Assembly (NCBI RefSeq): GCF_027594745.1
Contig: NZ_CP110854.1
Coordinates: 1,652,501-1,716,500, forward strand
Reading direction: 5' to 3'
Length of the DNA stretch: 64,000 nt
DNA from: Saprospira grandis
GTDB taxonomy: Bacteria > Bacteroidota > Bacteroidia > Chitinophagales > Saprospiraceae
This document shows, piece by piece, positions 26,135-34,114 of this stretch. The notes under the pieces were generated by a model. It did no database searches and was not told the origin of the DNA. It was given only the letters and a program-made list of their open reading frames with translations. A program made the translations under genes and the position numbers. Each line of letters opens with the position of its first letter. The first letter of the stretch is position 1.

Positions 26135-26332
26135 GGCTGAGGGATAGAAAGCAGTGGCCCGAAGGGCCAGACCCAGGCGCTTTAGCGCCGCAGGGCCGAG
26201 CGACCCGACCAACGGGAGCCGACGCAGCGAAGCAAGTAACAGCGAGCTGCGACATAGCCCGACCCGACCAAAGGGACAACCAGCCCCTATAGGGGCGCCA
26301 GTTCGACAACCGAAGGGCGTAGCGGCAGCCCC
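26135..26332 (-). repeat. structured intergenic element E10, enlarged
   Basis: Closing helix GGCTG/CAGCC, P3 GCAG/CTGC, P5 GGCGC-TAAA-GCGCC. Two enlargements: the P4 mini-hairpin is replaced by a 40-nt segment also found in E16 (26198-26252), and a variant of the CGTCGAACTG module is inserted (26272-26324). It abuts the T-tract of the terminator at 26333. Confidence 0.8.
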
Positions 26333-26371
26333 AAAAAAATCGCCCCTAATAACAGCATATTAGGAGCGATT
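26333..26371 (-). terminator. terminator of the RloA/RloB-side transcript
   Basis: On the minus strand AATCGCTCCTAATA pairs with TATTAGGGGCGATT (one mismatch), followed by T7. E10 starts directly after the T-tract. Confidence 0.8.
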
Positions 26372-26399
26372 CAGAAAGGCTTTTCCTTAGGGCTAGCCT

Positions 26400-26684
26400 T
26401 TAGATAATGAAGATGGTTTCGGTTTCATCTTGGGCGGGAAATTGGCGGCTGAGTAGGCCAGTGACCTGCTCTCGCATTTGCTCAAATTGGGCCCGAACGG
26501 CCTCCAAAAAAGGCTGATCGACCAAGGCTTTGAGCTCTTTGAGGTTGCTCATGCCCTCGCCTTGTCTAAACTTATAGGTTTGCTCGTAGAGGCCATCTTC
26601 AAACTTGATGCTGTAGCGCAATCCCTGCTCGAAAAAGGTGACCTTCATGTCGGTGACCTCTTCTAAATATCCAATAACTCTCAT
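26400..26684 (-). CDS. small hypothetical protein, 94 aa
   Basis: I do not recognise this protein. The ATG at 26684 (MRVIGYLEEVTDMKVTFFEQ) is preferred over a TTG 21 bp upstream. The N-terminal half looks like beta strands (VTFFEQGLRYSIKFEDGLYEQTYKF) and the C-terminal half like two helices, ending in ETETIFII. There is no signal peptide or membrane segment. A TATCTTTG box lies just upstream (26703-26710), so it may be transcribed on its own. It also lies immediately downstream of the RloB-like gene (52 bp), so a role as a third cassette member cannot be excluded. Confidence 0.6.
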   Translation of the reverse strand: MRVIGYLEEVTDMKVTFFEQGLRYSIKFEDGLYEQTYKFRQGEGMSNLKELKALVDQPFLEAVRAQFEQMREQVTGLLSRQFPAQDETETIFII

Positions 26685-26702
26685 AATTTTGTGGCTTTTG
26701 GG

Positions 26703-26710
26703 CAAAGATA
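26703..26710 (-). promoter_or_regulatory. TAnnTTTG box upstream of the 94-aa gene
   Basis: TATCTTTG on the minus strand, 18 nt upstream of the ATG at 26684; the -33 element is not obvious. Confidence 0.4.
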
Positions 26711-26736
26711 GGGAAATTAGGGAAAAGGGAGCCTAG

Positions 26737-27375
26737 TTAGAGACCGACTAAGTCGATCAGCTTATAAATATCTGCAGCCGCATCGGGCTCATTTACTTTC
26801 TTCAGTAGCTTTGCTCTATCGTAAGCCGCTTTCTGATTGGGTTTGAGTAAAGCATAAAGATTTGCGGCCCCCTTCTTAGAGCTTTTGTAGTAGTTCTCTG
26901 TTTTCTTATAACTAACTAAGTGCTTTTTCAAATCAGGCAGTAAGTCATTATAGCTCAAATAACACCTTTGTGTTTGTTTGTAGTGCAACAACAGCCAAAA
27001 CTCTAGGCAAGGAAAGTTTTCCCAAACTTCAAAAATTTCAGGAAAGTCAGCTAGTAAATTAGTTTTGATACGCTTATAATCATTTAATTTCTTAGGGTTC
27101 CCCTCTCTATCCTCTTTATAGGGCACATCTAAATCAACAATCCAGATCACCTTATCTCCTAATTTAGCATCTGCTTCCTGACAAATTTCGCTTAGCTCTT
27201 TTTCTATATCTTTAAGTGTTTTTTTAGTTGGCAGACGAGGCGCAATATCTATATCTAAGCGTTCAAAACCTTTTAGGCTATCCAGATACCACTTCTCCGT
27301 ATCTCCATCCACAAAGAAGACTAACTTTTTCTTTACACTTCTTTTTTTACGGGCTTTAGTCGGTCTTTTGCGCAT
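26737..27375 (-). CDS. RloB-like protein (TOPRIM-type putative nuclease, AbiLii-like)
   Basis: The 212-residue protein has a basic start (KRPTKARKKRSVKKK), then LVFFVDGDTEKWYLDSL at 18-34 (the E/DGxTE element of RloB), DKVIWIVDLDVP at 74-85 (DxD), and NFPCLEFWLLLHY at about 120-132, the characteristic xFExWLLLH block. RloB proteins are TOPRIM-like and are found with an AAA ATPase in abortive-infection or R-M-linked cassettes (RloA/RloB, AbiL). The gene overlaps the upstream RloA-like gene by 20 bp, indicating translational coupling. Here D replaces E in the first motif, which may or may not preserve metal binding. The role in phage defence is inferred from family and partner. Confidence 0.85.
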   Translation of the reverse strand: MRKRPTKARKKRSVKKKLVFFVDGDTEKWYLDSLKGFERLDIDIAPRLPTKKTLKDIEKELSEICQEADAKLGDKVIWIVDLDVPYKEDREGNPKKLNDYKRIKTNLLADFPEIFEVWENFPCLEFWLLLHYKQTQRCYLSYNDLLPDLKKHLVSYKKTENYYKSSKKGAANLYALLKPNQKAAYDRAKLLKKVNEPDAAADIYKLIDLVGL

Positions 27376-28678
27376 TGGCTAAGGGATTATAGGGATCATC
27401 TAAATTGGGAATTGCACCAAGTCGCCCTTTTTCATAGGCATGATAGTAGGCCTCTGAAGAGCGAAAATCTTTAGCCTCAAAATCAGCTAAAGAGAAAAGC
27501 TCTGAAGCCCCATTGGCTTGTTTTTCTGTAAACCAAATGGCATCCGCCCGCAGAATATCCTTAGAGCGCAAAAGCTCTCTTTGGTGGGTGCTGAGAATAA
27601 GCTGTGAATTGGGCTGACTATTGAGTAAAAAGCTAAGCAGAAAATGCTCTAATAGTTCGGGATGCAAGGAGCTGCCTACCTCATCAATAGAAAAAATAGC
27701 TGCTTGGCTGGCCAGAATAGCGAGCAAGCCACTAAAACCAAAATAGCGTTTTGTGCCCTCAGATTCTAGAGAATAAGGTAAGGCATAATAGCTAGATAGA
27801 TTCTCATCTTTTACCTGATGCTTAATCATTAACTTTTTACGAACTATTTTTCCATCGACTACAAATTGAGCCAATTCAGATTCAGGGTTAGCAGCGACAA
27901 AGTCGTTAAAATAAGCTGGAACATCTTCTTTTTGCTCCTCAAAAAGCACATCCTCTATTTTCAGATCTGCTTTTTTTAGAAAAGATACTAATAGATTTTT
28001 ATCTAAAATTCCTTTACTCAAGAGTGTAGAAACAATACCAGTCAAATCTAAGTCAGGGTTAATCATCCCATACAAAACCTCCTTAAACCAAGAAAGCGCA
28101 ATTCTTAACTCTCGACAATCTGTATTGGCCTTATGAAAGGCCCCCAAAACAGTGCGGTTCCAGAGTACATGCGTCTTTAGACTTTCCTGCTCTATTTTAG
28201 AGAGTTTAATCTTAGAGCCCCAATTGATTTCACTCAACTGCTTGGCTAAATCTGTTTTTCGCTCATAAACAAGCGCCCGACGAGGTTCATAATAATGTAG
28301 ACTTTCCTCTAAAATTGCTTCTTGATTAAAGCGAAAATAATAGTCAAACTCAATCCCTTCATGAATAAAGCGAATACTCAGCGCACTATCCTTTTCTAGC
28401 GGATCAGCACAAAACAAAAAGGGTTGATAGTCAATTTTATCGCTTTTATCGTTAGCCGCCTCTAGTTGTAGGTTACGCATAAATTCTAAGGCCTTCAACC
28501 AACTACTTTTACCTGAAGCATTGGGGCCAAAAATATACAGCAACTTCAACAGCTTCAATTTACTATTGGGCCGATGAATATAATATTCACTTAAATGCTC
28601 CGCCTTATTCGCCTCAAACGATAGGGTTTGGGCTTCTTGGATGGGACCAAAGTTTTCTACTGTAAATTCTATAACCAT
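27356..28678 (-). CDS. RloA-like AAA/ABC-type ATPase (AbiLi-like)
   Basis: The 440-residue ATPase has an SMC/OLD-like head: N-terminal MVIEFTVENFGPIQEAQTLSF, Walker A GPNASGKSS (51-59), signature-like SLESEGTKRY (303-312), Walker B IFSIDEVGSSLHPELLEHF (328-346), and the switch His in ILSTHQRELL (361-370). It is an AAA_15/AAA_21-type protein, the usual partner of RloB. It lacks its own TOPRIM domain, which is supplied in trans by the overlapping downstream gene. Base composition by eye is more AT-rich than the flanking genes, consistent with horizontal gain. No R-M genes adjoin. Confidence 0.85.
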   Translation of the reverse strand: MVIEFTVENFGPIQEAQTLSFEANKAEHLSEYYIHRPNSKLKLLKLLYIFGPNASGKSSWLKALEFMRNLQLEAANDKSDKIDYQPFLFCADPLEKDSALSIRFIHEGIEFDYYFRFNQEAILEESLHYYEPRRALVYERKTDLAKQLSEINWGSKIKLSKIEQESLKTHVLWNRTVLGAFHKANTDCRELRIALSWFKEVLYGMINPDLDLTGIVSTLLSKGILDKNLLVSFLKKADLKIEDVLFEEQKEDVPAYFNDFVAANPESELAQFVVDGKIVRKKLMIKHQVKDENLSSYYALPYSLESEGTKRYFGFSGLLAILASQAAIFSIDEVGSSLHPELLEHFLLSFLLNSQPNSQLILSTHQRELLRSKDILRADAIWFTEKQANGASELFSLADFEAKDFRSSEAYYHAYEKGRLGAIPNLDDPYNPLANAQKTD

Positions 28679-28743
28679 AAGTTTTCTACTATTTCATGTA
28701 AATATACAGCAGCGAAACCAGAAATAAAAGTAAATAAATGGCT

Positions 28744-30243
28744 TTAAACTTCTTCCCGCCTCGACAAAAGCAACAGACCCAACAACATCAATCCCCCATT
28801 CAACAACAAGATTTCAAAGCCAAATTTGTAGCCCCAAGCTTCTGCGTAGTGTTTGATGACAAAACTGAGCAAAGGGGCCCCAATCGCCAAAAAGGGAATA
28901 TATTGGTCCTTGACAGTCCTTTTGCTAAACAACCCAAAGCTATAAAGGCCCAATAATGGCCCATAGGTATAGCCCGCCGCCTTAAATAATTGATTGATCA
29001 CCGACTGCTCATTGATGTAGGCAAACAACAAAATAACCCCCACCAATAAGGCCGAAAAAAAGAGGTGCACCCGCTGCCGACGCTGCTTAGATTCCGCACT
29101 TTCATCCTCTTCCGACATCCCCAAAATATCTATGCTAAAGGAGGTCGTCAGGGCCGTCAAAGCCGAATCTGCACTAGAGTAGGCCGCCGCCACCAAACCC
29201 AACAAAAAGCAAATGCCCATGAAAATCGGCAGCTGGGTTAAGGCGAGTTGCGGATAAATCAAATCATAGGCAATTTTATCGCCCCGCATCGGAAAATCTA
29301 GGCCTTTTTGCTGCATATACAAGAATAAAAGCCCACCCATCCAAAGGAATAAAAAATTGACGATCAATAAGATAGCACTAAAACTATACATATTCTTTTT
29401 GGCCGACTTCAGGTCTTTGCAGGCCAAGTTTTTTTGCATCATGTCTTGGTCCAAACCCGTCATGACAATCGTGATAAACATACCCGACAAAAACTGTTTG
29501 AAGAAGTTGTTGGGGTTGCTCCAACCATCTTCCCAAAAGAAAAATTGCCCCAAATTAGCCGCATCTAAGGCCGAAAAACTCTCGGCTGCGCCCAACTGCA
29601 TGCCCGACAATAGGTAGTATAAACTAAAGCCCAAGGCCAATAACATCATGCCCGTTTGCAAACTGTCGGTCCAGATAATTGTCTGTAATCCAGAGCGAAA
29701 CGTATAGGTCCAAATCAAAAGCACCGAGCCTGAAGTGATGGCCCAAAGCGGTATCTCCCAACCGCCCAAACGCAAAATGCTGTCTAAAACCAACACCACC
29801 AGATATAAGCGAAAAGCCGCCCCTAAGGTCCTCGATAAAAGGAATAAACTGGCCCCCGTTTTATACGTCCGCTCCCCAAATCGCCCCTGCAAATAACTGT
29901 AAATGGAGGTCAAACGCAAGCGATAATATAGCGGCAATAAAACCTCCGCAATGACCAAGTAACCCGCCAAATAACCCAAAACAACCTGCATATAGGAAAA
30001 GCCCTGATTGAGCCCCCCCGCCCCCACTACGCCTGGTATCGAAATAAAAGTTACGCCCGACAAAGAGGCCCCAATCATCCCAAAAGCCACCAAGGGCCAA
30101 GGCGCCGCCCGATTCGCCCGATAAAAGGCCGCATTGCTGCTGTTTCCCCGACTCTGCCAAAAGGAGAGCAGACTCAAAAAGATAAAATAGCCCAAAAGCA
30201 AAAGCAGGATCCAAGCCGCCGATAGTTGTAGTGGATAGTTCAT
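28744..30243 (-). CDS. sodium:solute symporter (SSS family)
   Basis: The 499-residue protein has the 13-helix SSS layout. Diagnostic segments are GASLSGVTFISIPGVVGAGGLNQGFSYMQVVLGY (helices 2-3), FGERTYKTGASLFLLSRTLG and GLVAAAYSSADSALTALTTSFSIDI (the Na+-site serines of helix 8). It imports a small solute with Na+; sugars, amino acids or pantothenate-like substrates are all possible and cannot be distinguished. It resembles the Bacteroidota sodium:solute symporter group. It is followed (65 bp) by nothing on its own strand except the RloA-like gene, and is divergent from the AAA ATPase gene across E11. Confidence 0.92.
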   Translation of the reverse strand: MNYPLQLSAAWILLLLLGYFIFLSLLSFWQSRGNSSNAAFYRANRAAPWPLVAFGMIGASLSGVTFISIPGVVGAGGLNQGFSYMQVVLGYLAGYLVIAEVLLPLYYRLRLTSIYSYLQGRFGERTYKTGASLFLLSRTLGAAFRLYLVVLVLDSILRLGGWEIPLWAITSGSVLLIWTYTFRSGLQTIIWTDSLQTGMMLLALGFSLYYLLSGMQLGAAESFSALDAANLGQFFFWEDGWSNPNNFFKQFLSGMFITIVMTGLDQDMMQKNLACKDLKSAKKNMYSFSAILLIVNFLFLWMGGLLFLYMQQKGLDFPMRGDKIAYDLIYPQLALTQLPIFMGICFLLGLVAAAYSSADSALTALTTSFSIDILGMSEEDESAESKQRRQRVHLFFSALLVGVILLFAYINEQSVINQLFKAAGYTYGPLLGLYSFGLFSKRTVKDQYIPFLAIGAPLLSFVIKHYAEAWGYKFGFEILLLNGGLMLLGLLLLSRREEV

Positions 30244-30260
30244 AGTTTTTGTTTTTTCTT

Positions 30261-30388
30261 GGGGCCCGCGGCCGCCCTAATTAGTGGGGCGGCCGCCGCT
30301 ATGCTGCGGGGCTCACAAGTCTGTTCGGCCCTGCGCGGGCTTCGCCCGCTGGGTCTGGCCTTCGGCCACCCCTCCGCAGCGCTGGGCC
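30261..30388 (+). repeat. structured intergenic element E11
   Basis: Closing helix is the third variant, GGCCC/GGGCC; P3 GGGG/CCCC; P5 GCGGGC-TTC-GCCCGC. The core is slightly diverged (GCTCACAAGTCTGTTCGG), with A/T changes on both sides of P4. An extra hairpin pair follows (30389-30430). It sits between divergent genes. Confidence 0.85.
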
Positions 30389-30570
30389 ATTGGCCCTTCG
30401 GGCCCAAGGCGGCTTTGCCGCCTTGCCGCAGCCCGCCAATTGGCCCTAATTTAAGCCCTAAAAAGGCCCTGGCAAACTCTTTAGCAGAGATAGCAAGCAA
30501 AAGTTTGAAAAAGTTGTATTTTTAAGGACGCAAAAGTCCCCAAAATTAACCGAATTTTTAATCCAAGAAT

Positions 30571-33198
30571 ATGAGTGCCCTAGGCGGAAACTATAAATTC
30601 AAGCACCTCAAGGTGTTTGGCTCGGTAGAAAACCTCTACCAAAATGTAAAGAAATACAGAAGGGTCTATGATGAGTCCGAAGCTCGTTATATCTATGCAG
30701 AAATGGCCCTCTATAATAAGTTGTTCGACGAAAAAGATTGGAATATTAGCCTGCGCCTAATATGTACCAATGAAGCCACCGAAGAACAACTCTGCGAACT
30801 CAAAAAAGACTTTAAGGTCAGTAAGGATACTAATGTCTTTTATGTGCGCGAAGGCTGGGGAACCCCGCAGCCCGGCTGGTGGAAAAAAGGCAAGTACCGC
30901 TGGGATGCCTATATCGGCGACGATTTTATTGGGACTAGCCACTTTTATGTTACCGATGGCGGCCTAGTGACGCCCACAGAAAATCCTTACCTCAAAATTA
31001 AACAGGTCCGCCTCTTTGAAAGCGATGGCGATGGCCTCGATTTAGAAAAGCGCCAATATCTTCAGGTCTTTTCTCAAGCCAAAACTCGCTATATCAATAT
31101 CGAAATGGCCGTGGACCTCCTCAAAGAGGAAGAACTGCTCCCCCTAGAGTTTCAATTTAATTTCTATAATGATGCTGGCCAACATAAGGCCTATATGGAG
31201 TATTTCTCCGAAATTACCGATAAGCGACAGCAACTGAGCTTCGATACCGGTTATGGTCTCGATAAAGGCGGCTATTGGTTCGAGGATCGCTATACCCTAG
31301 AAATTATTTTTATGGACCAACTCATTGGGGTGGTCCCCTTTGAAGTGGGCCAAGAAGAAGAAGCCCTACAAGGTAAAATGCCTTTCCAAATTACTGGCCG
31401 CAAAACAACCACCCTAGGCCAACAAAATGAAGAAGGCGAGGAAGAAGTGAAAAAACTTAGCTATGAGGAGGCCGTGGCCGAACTCAATGCACTGATTGGC
31501 CTAGAATCCGTCAAACAACAAATTGATGAACTGGCCACTTACCTCAAGTTTATCCAAATCCGTAAGGAGAAAGGCTTTAAGGAAAATGCCGCGATCAATT
31601 TGCATACGGTCTTTATGGGCAATCCCGGCACAGGTAAAACAACGGTGGCCAAAATGCTCGGACAGATTTATGCCAGCCTTGGCCTCCTATCTAAAGGCCA
31701 AGTGCATGAGGTGGGCCGAGTAGATTTGGTCGGAGAGTATATCGGCCAAACCGCTCCCAAGGTCAAAAAAGCAATTGATAAGGCCCGTGGCGGTATCCTC
31801 TTCGTCGATGAGGCCTATGCCCTCTCCGATCGTGGCGATGATGGAAAAGATTTTGGTAAGGAAGTCATTGAGGTCCTCATTAAGGAGATGTCTGATGGCC
31901 CCGGCGATATTGCGATCATTTTTGCCGGCTATCCCAAAGAGATGAACCTCTTTATCCATAAGAATCCAGGCATGAGCTCTCGCATTCAGTCTACGATTCA
32001 CTTCCCCGATTATCGCCCCGATGAGCTGATGCAAATTGCCGATTATGCCGCCGAAAAACGCGACATCAAACTGGATGAAGAGACCCTCAAGTTTCTTAAC
32101 CGCAAGGTGGTCGAGGCTTATCGCGGCCGCAATGATAATTTTGGCAATGCCCGCTTTATCAATGGCGTAATTGAGGAATGTAAGCAGAATATGGCCCTCC
32201 GCCTGATGCGCCTAGGCGTTGAGGAAATGGAAAAAATGGAGGCCGAACAATTGTCTACCGTAATTCTAGAAGATGTAGAAAAAGCCTTTGGCCTAACAAA
32301 TAAAGCCAAGGTGCATATTCCCATTGATGAGCCCCTTTTGCAAGAGGCCCTCAATGAGTTGCATAGCTTGGTCGGCCTAGAAGATGTCAAAAGAGATGTG
32401 GATGAGGTGGCCAAATTGGTCCGCTACTATACCGAAATTGGCCGAGATGTGAAAAAGGCCTTTTCGCTACATACCGTTTTTGTCGGTAATCCCAGTACCG
32501 GAAAAACGACCGTGGCCCGCATTCTGGTCAAGATTTATAAGGCCCTAGGCGTTTTGGAACGTGGCCATTTGGTAGAAACCGACCGCAAGGATCTGGTGGC
32601 TGGCTATACTGGCCAAACGGCCATCAAAACCGATGAAGCTATCGAGAAGGCCATGGGCGGCGGCCTCTTTATTGATGAGGCTTATGCGCTTACCCAAGGC
32701 GGCCAAGGCGATTTTGGTAAGGAAGCCGTAGATACTTTGCTCAAACGCATGGAGGACAAAAGAGGGGAGTTTATGGTCATTGTCGCTGGTTACCCCAAGG
32801 AAATGCGGCAGTTTCTAGAAAGCAATCCCGGCCTGCTCTCTCGCTTTGATCGCACCCTCAAGTTTAAGGATTATACCGCTGAGGAACTCTTTCAAATTGC
32901 CTCAGATATGTGCGAGCAAAAAGATCTTTATCTGGATCAAGAGGCCAGCAAATTGCTCCAAAATTATATTCAAGACCTACTGGACCACAAACATAAGTAT
33001 TTTGGCAATGCCCGTAGCATCCGCAAGGTAGTAGATGAGGTGGTGCGCCGCCAAAACCTCCGCTTGGCCAGCATCTCACATGCCGAACGCAGCCACGAAA
33101 TGGTCAAAACGATCAAGGCCGCCGACCTACAAGATTTCCGCCTGATCGAACAAGACGAACAACGCCCCGGCTCTATTGGCTTTAATCACCGTGGCTAA
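30571..33198 (+). CDS. double-AAA+ ATPase, CbbX/SpoVK-like, with duplicated N-terminal domain
   Basis: The 875-residue protein carries two consecutive CbbX-type AAA+ modules. Module 1 has Walker A GNPGTGKTT at 350-358 and Walker B LFVDEAYAL near 410-418. Module 2 has GNPSTGKTT at 639-647 and LFIDEAYAL near 699-707. Both keep the pore-type YIGQTA/YTGQTA loop and the SRF/SRI arginine region. Before them lie about 270 residues made of two related beta-rich domains, each ending in a G-W/Y-W...F(I/V)G segment. CbbX relatives act as remodelling motors (Rubisco activase) or in type VII/SpoVK contexts; no Rubisco is present, so the target is unknown. Single gene with its own terminator. Confidence 0.88.
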   Translation: MSALGGNYKFKHLKVFGSVENLYQNVKKYRRVYDESEARYIYAEMALYNKLFDEKDWNISLRLICTNEATEEQLCELKKDFKVSKDTNVFYVREGWGTPQPGWWKKGKYRWDAYIGDDFIGTSHFYVTDGGLVTPTENPYLKIKQVRLFESDGDGLDLEKRQYLQVFSQAKTRYINIEMAVDLLKEEELLPLEFQFNFYNDAGQHKAYMEYFSEITDKRQQLSFDTGYGLDKGGYWFEDRYTLEIIFMDQLIGVVPFEVGQEEEALQGKMPFQITGRKTTTLGQQNEEGEEEVKKLSYEEAVAELNALIGLESVKQQIDELATYLKFIQIRKEKGFKENAAINLHTVFMGNPGTGKTTVAKMLGQIYASLGLLSKGQVHEVGRVDLVGEYIGQTAPKVKKAIDKARGGILFVDEAYALSDRGDDGKDFGKEVIEVLIKEMSDGPGDIAIIFAGYPKEMNLFIHKNPGMSSRIQSTIHFPDYRPDELMQIADYAAEKRDIKLDEETLKFLNRKVVEAYRGRNDNFGNARFINGVIEECKQNMALRLMRLGVEEMEKMEAEQLSTVILEDVEKAFGLTNKAKVHIPIDEPLLQEALNELHSLVGLEDVKRDVDEVAKLVRYYTEIGRDVKKAFSLHTVFVGNPSTGKTTVARILVKIYKALGVLERGHLVETDRKDLVAGYTGQTAIKTDEAIEKAMGGGLFIDEAYALTQGGQGDFGKEAVDTLLKRMEDKRGEFMVIVAGYPKEMRQFLESNPGLLSRFDRTLKFKDYTAEELFQIASDMCEQKDLYLDQEASKLLQNYIQDLLDHKHKYFGNARSIRKVVDEVVRRQNLRLASISHAERSHEMVKTIKAADLQDFRLIEQDEQRPGSIGFNHRG

Positions 33199-33224
33199 AT
33201 CTATAACCCTTATATAAATGACTA

Positions 33225-33261
33225 CACCTAGTCTTCTCTAAAGAAGGCTAGGCGTTTTTTT
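33225..33261 (+). terminator. rho-independent terminator of the AAA+ gene
   Basis: CGCCTAG-CTTCT-type stem (CCTAGtCTTCT with AGAAGgCTAGG), followed by T7. A truncated element fragment starts right after the T-tract. Confidence 0.8.
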
Positions 33262-33262
33262 A

Positions 33263-33350
33263 GGCCTCCTGCCTGCAGCATCCGCTACCTTTACTCCCTT
33301 TGGTCGTCGAACTGGCGCCTCTTTGAGGCTGCTTGTCGCAGCTTGCTGTT
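33263..33350 (+). repeat. truncated element fragment with CGTCGAACTG module
   Basis: Starts AGGCCTCCTGCC and ends in TTGTCGCAGCTTGCTG, i.e. the left half of an element up to the core, carrying one TACTCCCTTTGGTCGTCGAA module (33289-33336). The right half is absent. The complete copy E12 follows directly. Confidence 0.65.
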
Positions 33351-33355
33351 GTTTT

Positions 33356-33475
33356 GGGGCCTCCGCTGCGGCTGCGCCTTGCGGCGCTACGTTGCGGGGC
33401 TCGCTGTTCGCTCGGCCCTTCGCCAGCTCCGCTGGCTCGGTCTGGCCTACGGCCCCCCCTCCACATCGCTAGGCC
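33356..33475 (+). repeat. structured intergenic element E12
   Basis: Closing helix GGCCT/AGGCC, P3 GGGG/CCCC, P5 GCCAGC-TCC-GCTGGC; P4 is the short variant GCTGTTCGC. The next 110 bases (33476-33584) hold nothing I can identify. Confidence 0.85.
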
Positions 33476-33584
33476 TGCGGCCCTTCGGGCCTGCTATATG
33501 GGCCAGTAGGTTGAGGGGTCAATTTTATTTGGATACAGAAAATCCTGAACAGTCCCCCTATGGACCTAAAAAAGGGAGTAGCCC

Positions 33585-33848
33585 CCTAGCTGGAGCTAAG
33601 AAAAAGCTAGGTTGAGCTAGGAATAACTTAAGTCGAGCTAGCCAAACCCTAGCTGGAGCTAGCAGCCTCTTAGGTCGAGCTAGGAAAGTCTTAGCTGGAG
33701 CTAACAAAAAACTAGGTCAAGCTAGAAATAGCTTAGGTCGAGCTAGCCAAACCCTAGCTGGAGCTAGTAGCCTCTTAGCTCGAGCTAGGAAAGTCTTAGC
33801 TGGAGCTAGCAAAAAGCTAGGTCGAGCTAACAAAAAGCTAGCTCATTG
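33585..33848. repeat. 12-13 copy 21-bp palindromic array with 105-bp higher-order repeat
   Basis: Units such as CTAGCTGGAGCTAG, TTAGGTCGAGCTAG and CTAGGTCAAGCTAG alternate with short A-rich links, mostly at exactly 21 bp. Five successive units then recur as a block: the link order CCAAAC, AGCCTC, GAAAGT, CAAAAA, GAAATA appears twice, about 105 bp apart (from about 33627 and again from about 33732). Each unit contains an AGCT-centred dyad. No ORF or spacer sequences. Confidence 0.9.
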
Positions 33849-33904
33849 GACCTTAGCGATAAGTTCACTAAGTCAGTACTTTAACTTATTGGTAACAGTT
33901 GGGC

Positions 33905-33940
33905 ATAAAAAAGGCGCAAAACCTAAGTTTTGCGCCTTTT
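33905..33940. terminator. bidirectional terminator-like hairpin
   Basis: AAAAAGGCGCAAAAC, loop CTAA, complement GTTTTGCGCCTTTT. No gene lies directly before it on either strand; it follows the 21-bp array and E12, and precedes E13. Confidence 0.75.
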
Positions 33941-33984
33941 AGGCGGCCGAAGCGGGAAGCCTGGCGAAAGCATAGCCGTTGAGC

Positions 33985-34097
33985 GGCCTAGCGATGTGGA
34001 AGGGGGCGGCGAAGCCGCAGACCAAGGCCGTCAGGCCGCAGGGCCGAGCAGACCTGCGAGCCCTGAAGCGTAGCGCCCGCCGCAGGCGGGAGGCCCC
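33985..34097 (-). repeat. structured intergenic element E13
   Basis: Closing helix GGCCT/AGGCC, P3 AGGG/CCCT, P2 CCCGCC-TGC-GGCGGG, P6 GCGGC-TTC-GCCGC. It lies downstream of the MBL hydrolase stop (34115). Confidence 0.85.
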
Positions 34098-34114
34098 AAA
34101 AAGAAAAAACAACC

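Noticed and set aside
33585..33848. CRISPR array or coding tandem repeat
   Set aside because: 21-bp units without spacers, palindromic, and no long open frame with a plausible start crosses it.
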